From an uncultured Candidatus Cenarchaeum sp. (GTDB taxonomy: Archaea > Thermoproteota > Nitrososphaeria > Nitrososphaerales > Nitrosopumilaceae): 64,000 nucleotides of DNA. The stretch lies in assembly GCA_958295735.1 (NCBI GenBank), contig OY282369.1:2146983-2210982 (forward strand). Direction: 5' to 3'. Position numbers and translations under genes: made by a program. The notes below the pieces were generated by a model that worked only from the letters and a program-made list of their open reading frames with translations, did no database searches and was not told the DNA's origin. Positions 1-7,548 of this stretch are shown piece after piece; position 1 is the first letter of the stretch; each line of letters opens with the position of its first letter.

Positions 1-1059
1 GCCGCCGCGAACGTCCGCTCGCAGCTCGCGGGGCTCGGCTTCGATCCGGCCCCGTTCGATGCCGAGGCCGGCAGGATAGAGTCGCTCCTGAAGGCGCAGG
101 ACGTGATCAACCTGGCAAAGCTGCTGGCCTCCGCGTACGGCATGTTCTGCCCCGAGCAGTACGACAACGCGCTGAACGTCGAGGCGCACCGCACGGTGAC
201 GGGGCCCGAGATGGACGCGCAGGTGGGGGAGATGGACGGCGGGCGGCCGCTGGGCGACTACGAGATAGTCTGCGCGTTCGGCACCGGCGGCACCTCGGCC
301 GGGCTCGCCCGCTACGCGGAGGAGCGGCACGGCGCCAGGCCCGTCCACGTGGTCTTCCCCAAGCCGGGGCAGGACGTGGCGGGCATAAGGACGAGGGACA
401 ACGCGGCGGGGCTGCCGCTGTACAGCCCCGGCCTGTACGCGGCCGAGCACGAGGTGGACTACGAGCAGGCCGGGAGGCTCCTGCCCTTCCTCGTGGGGCG
501 CGGGCGCGACGTCGGCGAGAGCACCGCGCTGGCGCTGTACCAGGTGATACGGATGGCCGGGTTCGGGGGCGAGGGGAAGCGCAGGTTCGTCGTGGTGGCG
601 GCCGACGGGATAGCGAAGTACCGGGGGGCGATGGAGGCGGCCGCCGAGCGGGAGGCGCGGGGGGCCGCCGGCCGCACCAGGGTCTCGCTGCGGGAGGCCG
701 CCTCGGCCGGGTACGGCCGCGTGGTCTGGGTGCACCCGCAGTACGCCCCGCGCGAGGAGGGGCTGGAGATGCTGGCCAGGTCGCTCGGGGTGGAAAAGTC
801 GAAGATCACGGTAGCCAGCGCGGCGGCGGTCGGGGAGCTCCTCCGCACCCGGCAGGTGCCCGCAGAGCTGGAGGGGAGCCTCGAGGGGGCCGGGGGGAAG
901 TCGCTGCTCGTGTGCATGGCCGGGAACACCTCCCAGGTGGCCGCCGATGCCCTGGCCCGCAAGGGGATACCGGCCGAGAGCCTCGCCGGCGGGATAACCG
1001 GCCTCCCCGAGGGCGAGGGCAGGCACCCCGGAACGTACGTGAAGCAGGCCGCGGTGTAG
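1..1059 (+). CDS. PLP-dependent lyase (cysteine synthase-like) fused to rhodanese domain, 5' end missing
   Basis: The frame is open from the first base, so the gene begins outside the window; 352 codons are visible. A GTGGTS loop near nt 280-297 is the glycine-rich phosphate-binding loop of tryptophan-synthase-beta/cysteine-synthase-fold PLP enzymes. The lysine that would hold PLP must lie upstream. After a linker the last ~130 residues read as a rhodanese module: a Cys-containing loop CMAGNTS (Cys codon at 913-915) followed by SLAGGITGLPEG, the usual end of a single-domain rhodanese. The likely role is sulfur transfer linked to cysteine or another beta-substituted amino acid in the cytoplasm; the substrate cannot be told from the fragment. 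The fold assignment is fairly safe; the exact enzyme is inference. Confidence 0.75.
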   Translation, partial: AAANVRSQLAGLGFDPAPFDAEAGRIESLLKAQDVINLAKLLASAYGMFCPEQYDNALNVEAHRTVTGPEMDAQVGEMDGGRPLGDYEIVCAFGTGGTSAGLARYAEERHGARPVHVVFPKPGQDVAGIRTRDNAAGLPLYSPGLYAAEHEVDYEQAGRLLPFLVGRGRDVGESTALALYQVIRMAGFGGEGKRRFVVVAADGIAKYRGAMEAAAEREARGAAGRTRVSLREAASAGYGRVVWVHPQYAPREEGLEMLARSLGVEKSKITVASAAAVGELLRTRQVPAELEGSLEGAGGKSLLVCMAGNTSQVAADALARKGIPAESLAGGITGLPEGEGRHPGTYVKQAAV

Positions 1060-1600
1060 GGCGCGGCCGGCCGGCCGGCCGCCGGCTGGGCCGCGGAGCG
1101 GTTTCGGGATCGCCCCGCCCGCCCCTCCCCCGCGGACCCCCCGCCCGCCGCGGATCGGCGCGCGGAGCGATTTCGGGACTGCGCGCCACGCCGCGCGCGC
1201 TTGCCTCCCCCCCCTCCCGCCGCGCCGGTTCCTTGCGCGCCGCCGCCGTCCCTGATTCCGCCGCGCCGGCGGCACGATTCCGCCATGCTAGTATCAACCA
1301 AGGGATCCCGCCGTCCGGCCATGGTTGCGCGGCGCGCGGGCCCTCCGGGGCGGCCCCGGGCCGCGGCGGGCCGGGGGGACTAGGCCCCGATGCCGCTTCG
1401 GGGCGGCGCCGCCGCGCGGACGCGGCGACCGCGCGCAAGGACGCGTCCCGCCCGCCGGCAGCGGCGCGGCCCGCGGGGGCGCGCCGGGCGGCCCCCGCCG
1501 CGCGGGAGTGCGCGCAGCGGGGGCGCCCCGCGGGGCGGGGCGGCGCCGGATCGGCCGGCGGCGGGAGGGGAAAGGGGGCCGGGGCGCGCCCGGCGCCCGA
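1060..1600. other. GC-rich intergenic, no gene seen
   Basis: About 540 bases between the PLP-rhodanese gene and the tbp promoter. Arg/Gly/Pro/Ala-rich frames are open on both strands but none has a TATA element at the usual distance or a recognisable protein. I see nothing functional here. Confidence 0.6.
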
Positions 1601-1608
1601 AGATCCAC

Positions 1609-1616
1609 CTATATAT
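1609..1616 (+). promoter_or_regulatory. TATA element of tbp
   Basis: A CTATATAT run in otherwise GC-saturated sequence begins about 30 nt before the TTG start at 1641, the same spacing seen at most genes here. Transcription would start at or next to the start codon. Confidence 0.75.
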
Positions 1617-1640
1617 GATGCGGGCCCGCGCCGTGGCGAG

Positions 1641-2219
1641 TTGGCAGAGACGAAGCCCCGCGTGAGCATCGAGAACGTGGTCGCGTCGGCCTCGGTGGAC
1701 CAGGCCCTCGACCTGAACGAGGTGCTCGAAAAGTTCCCCGGCGCCGAGTACAACCCGGAGCAGTTCCCGGGCCTGGTGTTCCGGCTCGACGACCCGAGGA
1801 CGGCCACCCTGATATTCCGCACCGGCAAGATGGTCTGCACGGGGGCCAAGTCCGAGGAGATGTCCGTGAAGGCCGTCAGGACGGTGGTGCGGCGGCTGCG
1901 CCGGAGGAAGATAAGGATAAAGAACGACGCCGTGGTCGTCATACAGAACATGGTGGCGGCGATAAACCTGGGTGGGAAGATCCACTTGGAGCGCGCGGCC
2001 AGGGTCCTCCCGCGCAGCATGTACGAGCCGGAGCAGTTCCCGGGGCTCATACACCGCATGCTGGATCCCAAGACGGTGATGCTGCTGTTCGCGTCGGGCA
2101 AGATGGTCTGCACGGGGGCCAAGAGGGAGATCGACGTGCACCGCTCCGTGCACACCCTGCACGCCATGCTGGAGGAGAAGGGCCTCATGACGTACGGGGA
2201 CGGCGGCGTGTCCGGCTAG
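1641..2219 (+). CDS. tbp: TATA-binding protein (TBP)
   Basis: General transcription factor that binds the TATA box and recruits TFB and RNA polymerase. The 192 residues contain the two imperfect TBP repeats. Each has an EQFPGL(V/I) segment and a GKMVCTGAK segment (repeat 1 about residues 10-95, repeat 2 about 100-185), which is diagnostic. The first residues read AETKPRVSIENVVAS. I chose the TTG at 1641 because it precedes the conserved N-terminus and lies 25-30 nt after a clear TATA element; the alternative GTG at 1662 would trim the conserved start. Length is normal for archaeal TBP. It is transcribed alone, and the gene may bind its own product at the TATA box just upstream. Confidence 0.95.
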   Translation: MAETKPRVSIENVVASASVDQALDLNEVLEKFPGAEYNPEQFPGLVFRLDDPRTATLIFRTGKMVCTGAKSEEMSVKAVRTVVRRLRRRKIRIKNDAVVVIQNMVAAINLGGKIHLERAARVLPRSMYEPEQFPGLIHRMLDPKTVMLLFASGKMVCTGAKREIDVHRSVHTLHAMLEEKGLMTYGDGGVSG

Positions 2220-2346
2220 GCGCGCCGCGGCCCGGCGTGCAGACTTGCGTCCAAACTTAAACCGCGCCTAGCAACGGCAACCGCCCCCCGTTCCCGCGCC
2301 CAGATCACAACGGACGCAAGCCTGCACGGCCCGGCGGCGCCACGAG

Positions 2347-2353
2347 TTATATT
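2347..2353 (+). promoter_or_regulatory. TATA element of small gene at 2377
   Basis: TTATATT starts 30 nt before the TTG at 2377 and is the only AT-rich stretch of the intergenic region, matching the leaderless spacing used across the window. Confidence 0.6.
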
Positions 2354-2376
2354 CGGCGCCGCGGCGCCGGCGCCCG

Positions 2377-2760
2377 TTGGAGATATCCGTGGAGCCGTGG
2401 AAGCGGCTGGTCATACACGAGCTGGTCGAGTACAAGTTCGAGGACTGGGTCAAGCAGATCGCGTTCGGCAGCAGGACGTCCGGCGGCGCCATCCCCACCA
2501 TGCAGTGGTCCAACGGGGTGGTCTTTTCCCCCGTGACGTTCCAGACCACCAACGCGGTCGTGCTGGAGCAGCTGAACGGGACGCTGCACTGGTCGTCCGT
2601 CTCGTTTGCCGTGCGGGATGAGTTCGTCAACCAGTTCGTCTGCGACAACGCCACGATCAACATGGTCGACGTGAGCGCCAACGAGGTATTCAGGGAGCTC
2701 ACCGCCGTGCTGCGTTCCAAGTCGAAGTACCTGGACGGCGGGGCCGGCGGCAGCGGCTGA
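2377..2760 (+). CDS. Conserved-looking hypothetical protein, 127 aa
   Basis: Not recognised. The protein has balanced composition (aromatic and hydrophobic residues, few of the Arg/Pro runs typical of spurious frames here) with segments WKRLVIHELVEYKFEDWV and FRELTAVLRSKSKYLDG, so it is very probably real. No signal peptide or membrane segment is seen; it looks like a small cytoplasmic alpha/beta protein. The last ~8 residues are a Gly/Ser tail. The start is TTG at 2377, placed by the TATA element; GTG at 2389 is the in-frame alternative. It follows tbp in the same direction with about 150 bases and its own promoter between. Confidence 0.75.
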   Translation: MEISVEPWKRLVIHELVEYKFEDWVKQIAFGSRTSGGAIPTMQWSNGVVFSPVTFQTTNAVVLEQLNGTLHWSSVSFAVRDEFVNQFVCDNATINMVDVSANEVFRELTAVLRSKSKYLDGGAGGSG

Positions 2761-2878
2761 CCGCCCCTCCCGCGCGGGCCGGCGCCGGCGGAGGGAAGCG
2801 GGCGCCCGCCCCGATTCGCGGACGGGGGTTGCGCCCGCCGCGGCCGTGTTGCTTGGGCGCGGATGCGCCCGCCGCGCC

Positions 2879-3577
2879 CTACTTCATGAACGCAAAGGAG
2901 GCGTCCACCGCGCCCCCGCCCTCGTCCGCGCTGGCGACGTACGTCCCGGCCTCCTCCCAGCCGGGCCCCCCCGCGATGGTCAGCGTGGAGTACGACCAGT
3001 CGGCCCTCGGCCGGACGGTCTCGCGCCACACCTCCTTGCCGTCCCCGTTGGTTATGGTGAGCGCCACGCCGTCCGCGCCGGCCCGCGTGGCGGCGCCGGT
3101 TATCGCCAGTACGTCGCCCTGCCTGTACGTTCCCGCGTCGGTCTCCACGCTGAGCGAGGCGGCGGGGGCGGGAGGGGCCGCCGCGCGGGGGGGCGGGGCG
3201 GGGGCCTCGTCGACCAGCGCGCCCGACATGTGCGCGGCCGCGCCGCCCAGGCCGACTGCCAGCAGGACCGCCGCCAGCGCGATTATTTTTTTCCGCGCCA
3301 GGAGCGCGGCCGCGATGCCCCCCCCGCCGCGCCCCCCCCGCGCCGGGCGCGGCGCGGCGACCGGCAGGGCCTCGAGCTCCGCGCCCCCCGCGGCGTACGA
3401 CTCCGCGGCCGGCTCGGGCTCCATGTGGCTCCTCACCAGGTCGCCGACGTACTCGCGCTCGTAGAACGAGATCACCTCGTCCTGCTCGGCCGCGCGCCTG
3501 ATCCTGTCCAGCACGGCCTGGTCACCCTTCCCGAGCCTCATCAGCTCCTTCACTACGTCCAGGATCATGTCGGCCAC
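2879..3577 (-). CDS. Membrane-anchored protein with C-terminal Ig-like domain, 232 aa
   Basis: A cytoplasmic N-terminal part of about 90 residues (MADMILDVVKELMRLGKG..., acidic and helical) is followed by KKIIALAAVLLAVGLGGAAA, a single membrane segment at about residues 95-115. Then comes a Pro/Ala linker and a C-terminal beta domain starting SLSVETDAGTYRQGDVL. By eye this last domain matches the central domain of the two PEFG-CTERM proteins at 22-26 kb (VRTDAASYGHSSTVVVEG), an Ig-like fold, so it should face outside. The start is GTG at 3577 (ATG at 3568 also possible). A TTAAA element on the minus strand at 3612-3616 lies about 36 nt upstream, slightly farther than usual. Function is unknown; surface or sensory is a guess. 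Confidence 0.8.
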   Translation of the reverse strand: MADMILDVVKELMRLGKGDQAVLDRIRRAAEQDEVISFYEREYVGDLVRSHMEPEPAAESYAAGGAELEALPVAAPRPARGGRGGGGIAAALLARKKIIALAAVLLAVGLGGAAAHMSGALVDEAPAPPPRAAAPPAPAASLSVETDAGTYRQGDVLAITGAATRAGADGVALTITNGDGKEVWRETVRPRADWSYSTLTIAGGPGWEEAGTYVASADEGGGAVDASFAFMK

Positions 3578-4050
3578 GGCGCGCTTCGCCCGTCCTTCCG
3601 CGGGCGCGTTGTTTAAGATTTCGCACGGCCGGCCGCCCGCGGGCGGGCCGGGGCCGCGGCGCGCCGGCGGGGCGGGGCGCGGGCCCGGAAGCCGCGGCCC
3701 CGGCCCGCCGCGCGCATCGCGCGGCCGGCGGGCGATGCGGCGCGGCCCGGCCCGGCCGCGCCCCGGCGGCCGCCCCGCGGGACCGCGGCGCGGGCCCTTC
3801 CGGCCGGGGCGGGCTGCCGGGCCGGCGCCCCGGCGGCGCCCCGGCGGGCCCCTTCCGGGCAGGGGGCGGGATCGGGCGGCGGCGCGCCCCCGGGGCCGGC
3901 GCGGGAAAGCGCCCCCGCGGGCCGCGGGAATGCGCGCCGTGGCGCGAGCGTGAGGCCGCGTGCCCGCCGGCCGCGGGCGCGAAAACGCCCCCGCCGATCC
4001 GGGTTCGCGCCTGAAGTGCGGGGGCTGCCGGCCTCGCGCGGGCGCGGGTC
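3578..4050. other. GC-rich intergenic with one REP-like hairpin
   Basis: No credible gene. The only distinct item is a hairpin repeat at about 3975-4016, listed separately. Long minus-strand frames through here are Arg/Ala/Pro artefacts. Confidence 0.6.
3975..4016 (+). repeat. REP-like hairpin, copy 1
   Basis: GGGCGCGAAAACGCC, then GCCGATCCGGGTTCGCGCC. The arms GCGCGAA and TTCGCGC pair. Same family as the copies at 22.1, 23.9, 52.1, 59.8, 59.9 and 60.0 kb. Confidence 0.65.
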
Positions 4051-4056
4051 TTGAAG

Positions 4057-4065
4057 TTTAAAATA
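4057..4065 (+). promoter_or_regulatory. TATA-like element TTTAAAATA
   Basis: Lies 28-30 nt before GTG 4087. It overlaps the longer reading frame that would start at TTG 4051, so its use decides the start of the next gene. Confidence 0.45.
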
Positions 4066-4086
4066 CGGGGCTCCGCCACGGCGCGC

Positions 4087-4407
4087 GTGCGCAAGGAGTT
4101 CGTGGTCAGGAGCATCGATGCCGCGCCGGACGGCGCGCCGTACGTCGTGGTCTCGTTCGCATCGAGCAACGACATGAAGGAGGGCCAGCCGTCGTCCTCG
4201 CCGTCGTTCGGCGCGCCCAAGATGATGGGGTTCACCAACATGGGCGACATGATGGAGGACCTCAACAAGATGCTGACGGGGATGAAGGGCGGCGCTCCGG
4301 GCGTGACGTCGATAAAGCTCGACATGCACGAGTACAAGCAGATGGACCTGTCCGTCGGGGACAGGGTGTTCATAGACATAACGCGGGCCGAGTCGCTGGG
4401 CGTCTGA
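4087..4407 (+). CDS. Hypothetical protein, 106 aa (or 118 aa from TTG 4051)
   Basis: Not recognised. The sequence (RKEFVVRSIDAAPDGAPYVVVSF, a Met-rich middle MMGFTNMGDMMEDLNKML, then VTSIKLDMHEYKQMDLSVG and DRVFIDI) has normal composition and looks like a compact beta protein with a mobile Met/Gly/Ser insertion. The ending SVGDRVFIDITRAE resembles small nucleotide- or metal-handling beta barrels, but I cannot name a family. GTG 4087 fits the TATA spacing rule used across the window. TTG at 4051 would add KFKIRGSATARV, which also looks protein-like, so the start is open. Confidence 0.7.
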   Translation: MRKEFVVRSIDAAPDGAPYVVVSFASSNDMKEGQPSSSPSFGAPKMMGFTNMGDMMEDLNKMLTGMKGGAPGVTSIKLDMHEYKQMDLSVGDRVFIDITRAESLGV

Positions 4408-5816
4408 GCCGCCGCCGGCCGCGGCGCCGGAAGGCGAAAACGCGCTCCCGCCCCGGGGCGCGGGCGGCCGGATCGGACGGGATTTGCCGGGCGCGCGGAT
4501 CTGTCCTCGCGGCGCCGGCGGTTGGCGGAAGGCGACTCGATCCGCCGGCACGCATCGCGGCGACGGCGGACCGCGGCGCCGGCGTTCTCGCGCGGAGGCA
4601 TCGGCCGGCAGGGCGCCCGCGGCCGCGGGGCGCGCCCGCGGCGGCGCGGGGATCCCGGCGGGGCGGCGGCCGCCGGGCAGAATGCCGCGCGGCGGCCCGG
4701 CGGCCGCCGGGCCGCGCCCGCCGCCAAACCCGTGATCGGGAAGGGCTTCGCGCGCGCCGCGATCGCGCCAGGCTCCCGCCCGCCGGCGGCGGCGGGACGG
4801 CGAGCGGCATGGGAGGCGCCGCGCGGTCCGGGGGGTCCGGCGGCGCGCGCGGGGGCCCGCCGCGCGTTCGGCGCGGCAGAAAAGGCCGCCCGCGCCGTGG
4901 GTGTACTCGCCGATCCGCGCAGGGCGGGGCCCGGGCCGAGCCCCTTCCCCGCGGATCGCGGGTTCCGCGCGGCCTGCACGGCGAACGCGCCTGGCGGCGC
5001 GGGGGAAAAGTTCCGCACGCCCGCCGGGTCGACGGCGGGCATCGAAAAGGCCCCGGCGGGATGCGGGCGCGGGAGGCGGAAGAATGTCCCGCCGCGCGCG
5101 GCGGCGGCCGGCGGCGGGACGCGGTTCGCCTTCCCGCCGGACGTCGAAAAGCGCGCGCGGGGAATCGGCGGCGGGCGGATGCGGCGGCACCGCGCGCCCG
5201 CCGCCGGCGCCGCGCGGGGCGGGATCGGGCGGGCGGCGGGGGACCTGCCGGGCGCACGCGGGCAGCGCCGGACGGCGGGGGACCTGCCGGGCGCACGCGG
5301 GCAGCGCCGGACGGCGGGGGACGCCCGCGGGCCGATCGGGGGGATCCTCCCGGCGGCGGGCGGCGGGAGCCGCCCGGGCGGGACGCCCGCGGCGCCGTCC
5401 GGGTCCGCGGCGCGGCCGGCCGGCCTTGCGCCGGCGATCGCCGTGGCGGGCACGGACAAGCGGGGCTGCCGCATCCCGCGCGCGGCCCGGCGCGCTTCCG
5501 GCTCCCCGCGCGCATCCCGCGCTTTCCGGCGCGCCCGCGGCGCGCGCCGCGGCGCGCGACTCCCGCATCGCCCGATCCGGGATCGGCCGCGAGGGCGCGC
5601 GGCCGCAGGACGGGGCGCGGGAGGGGCGGCGGCGGGGGTCCGCCCTTCCCCGCGCTCCGGTGGCGCCGTCCCGCCCGCGGCGCCCGGAGCCGCGGGGCAG
5701 GATCGGCCTTCCAGGCCCCGGCCGCGCCGGGGGGCGGCCCGCGCCGGGGGGATTCGGCCGCGGGCGGGCCGGCCTGCGAGGCCGGAGCGCGCGGCGGGGA
5801 ATGCTGCCGGCGCAGC
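4408..5816. other. 1.4 kb GC-rich region without a gene
   Basis: Several frames are open for hundreds of codons on both strands, all dominated by Arg, Gly, Pro and Ala; none has a start with a TATA element or a recognisable motif. The region holds a tandem duplication at 5242-5319. It may be decayed coding or mobile DNA drifted to extreme GC, but nothing identifies it. Confidence 0.6.
5242..5319 (+). repeat. 39-bp tandem duplication (2 copies)
   Basis: The unit beginning GACCTGCCGGGCGCACGCGG occurs at 5242 and again at 5281 without visible change. It is probably replication slippage in non-coding DNA. Confidence 0.85.
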
Positions 5817-5879
5817 AGTCTATCTCATGATCACGCCTGAAACCCGATCCAGCCCAAGACAATGATCGCGAAAGCGCGA

Positions 5880-7214
5880 CTCTTGTTGACGATGCGGGCC
5901 AAAAACCCGTCCGGCCATACCATGGCGCGGCCGAATCCAAGCGCGCGGCGCGCGGCAGACTGCTCGTCCCGCAGGGGGATCCGAACGGGGGCGAGGAGCT
6001 CGAGAGGATGAACCGGAAGGAGGCCGGGGCCCCGTACCGGACCCCGAGCCCGCGTTCTTTGCCCCGGCGGCCATGGGGCGCCTGACCGGCGCATCGCGCG
6101 GGGCCCCGGGGGGCCCGGCCCGGCAGGCGCCGGGCGACGACGGCGCGCCGAGGCGCGCCCGGACGTGCGGGAGGATCAACGGGACAAGGCGGGCATCCGC
6201 GGGGGGATGGTCATCGCGCCGGGCGGCAAGCGCGCCGTGCGGGCGGCCGCCGACTCGTCCGGCCTGCGGCAGAACGGCCGCGGGGAGCGGATGACGAAGC
6301 GGAAGCTGAAGCGCGGGTTCGCGAGGGCGCGCATGCCGGTGGACGCGGACGCGCGCCGCGTCCTGGCGCCGAAGGTGACCGACGAGAAGGCCGGCGGCGC
6401 GCCCGTATTCGAGGCGCTCGTCACCGGGGCGGTCGCGGCCCCTGACGGGGCAGCGGCGCGCGGGGAGGCGCGGGGCAAGGGGGCGGAGGCGGAGGAGGCA
6501 GCGGCGGCGGCGGAGGCGGAAGGGGAGAAGGAAGAGGCGGCCGCGGCGATCGCGGCCGCGGCCGTGCGCTCCGCCTCCGAGGAGGCGGCCGCGGCGCGCG
6601 CGGTCGCCGCAGACAACGGCGGGACGGCCCGCGAGCGGGAGCCGGAGGCGTCCGTCTCTGCCGCCGCGGCCGCGGCGGCCGCGGAGGGGGCGGAGAAGGC
6701 CACCTGCGCCGACGGCGCGTACGCGTCGCGCAAGAACGTCGCCCCGTGCAGGGAGCTCGGGATCGTCCCGCTCATCAAGGTGGGCAAGAACGCCGCCACG
6801 GCCGGCAAGGGCGGGCGGGGCAGGATGGTGCGGGAGCAACTGGGCTTCGGCACCAAGTACGTCTCGGACCTGACCGCCGCGGAAAAGGCGGCCAGCATGG
6901 AGGCGTGGAGGGCGGCCAGCAGGCACGGCCGGCGCCGGGCGGTCGAGTGGCGGTGATCACGTGTACTTGGCGGCGGCGCGGCCAGCAGGCACGGCCGGCG
7001 CCGGGCGGCCGAGGTCATCTTTTCGGCCGTCAAGCGCCTGTTCGGGAGCGACGCGCGCGCCCCGAATTGGAAGAACATAGTCCAGGAGGCCGGCCTCAAG
7101 GTGGCCCTCTACAACAGGCTGGTCGGCATGGCCTCGGGGGGGATCGGATGGGGGGACTCGGGGGGAGGGGGGAGGAGCGGAGCCCCGGCGCCGTCCGGGG
7201 TAGTTGTGAGATAA
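5880..7214 (+). pseudogene. IS5-family DDE transposase, broken
   Basis: Pieces in order: near 5915-6070 a frame reading ARGRLLVPQGDPNGGEELER then MNRKEAGAPYR, the usual N-terminal region (MNRxKxGxPYRYP); a frameshift; then from 6165 ADSSGLRQNGRGERMTKRKL, KRGFARARMPVDADARRVL and APKVTDEKAGGAP, the first catalytic Asp region. After this comes about 85 residues of Ala/Glu-rich filler not found in normal transposases, then ADGAYASRKNV (second Asp) and LGIVPLIKVGKNA. A TGA at 6954-6956 interrupts; the same frame resumes with AEVIFSAVKRLFG (catalytic Glu) and ALYNRLVG, ending at TAA 7212-7214. The stop lies inside an in-frame 66-bp-offset duplication of a segment at 6915 and 6981. Confidence 0.8.
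6915..7008 (+). repeat. Direct repeat at 66-bp offset inside IS5 pseudogene
   Basis: GCCAGCAGGCACGGCCGGCG at 6915 recurs at 6981. The offset keeps frame, but the inserted stretch carries a TGA stop. Confidence 0.85.
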
Positions 7215-7227
7215 ACTACGGCGCAGA

Positions 7228-7240
7228 TTAAACTCTTATT
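7228..7240 (+). promoter_or_regulatory. TATA-like stretch TTAAACTCTTATT
   Basis: AT-rich element right after the IS5 end, 22-34 nt before ATG 7262. It could drive the small ORF at 7262 and, by read-through, the gene at 7549, which has no TATA of its own. Confidence 0.4.
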
Positions 7241-7261
7241 CGACCCTTCCGAGTACGGGCA

Positions 7262-7543
7262 ATGGCAGTGCCGGATCGCGGGAGGGGCTTGCGGCGACTG
7301 GCGCGCCGCACGGCCCGGAGATGCGGGAAATCGCGCCAAACCCGCCGCGGGGATTCCGGACAGGGCGTGCCTCAACATCGGCCGGGCGGCGGGGGGAAGC
7401 GGCGGCCGGGACAAGGCTCGCGGATCGGGAGCGGCGCCGAAGGCGGGCGCGGCCGGGGACGGCAACACGCGCTTGCCCCCCCGCAGGATTCGCGCCAGGC
7501 GGCAGGGCGTTGCGGCAGGCCTCGCGACCAGATTGCGGGGTGA
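7262..7543 (+). CDS. Doubtful small Arg-rich ORF upstream of 7549 gene
   Basis: 93 codons from an ATG about 27 nt after an AT-rich element, ending five bases before GTG 7549, so it could be a leader ORF. The product is Arg/Gly-rich (GLRRLARRTARRCGKSRQTR) like the spurious frames of this genome, and no family is recognised. More likely this is just the transcribed leader of the next gene. Confidence 0.2.
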   Translation: MAVPDRGRGLRRLARRTARRCGKSRQTRRGDSGQGVPQHRPGGGGKRRPGQGSRIGSGAEGGRGRGRQHALAPPQDSRQAAGRCGRPRDQIAG

Positions 7544-7548
7544 CATGA

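Larger units (their letters stand above)
5817..7217 (+). mobile_element. Decayed IS5-family insertion sequence
   Basis: The left end AGTCTATCTCATGATCACGC (5817 onward) and the reverse complement of the right end, AGTTTATCTCACAACTA (7217 back to 7201), match at 12 of 17 positions and frame a broken DDE transposase reading rightward. The span of about 1.4 kb fits an IS5-group element. A third copy of the end sequence stands alone at 56,582-56,605. Decay and the internal duplications mean it is no longer autonomous. Confidence 0.7.

Noticed and set aside
3522-5940. 650- and 775-codon minus-strand ORFs
   Set aside because: Products are almost only Arg, Pro, Ala and Gly, cross several unrelated regions including a real gene on the other strand, and have no recognisable domain.
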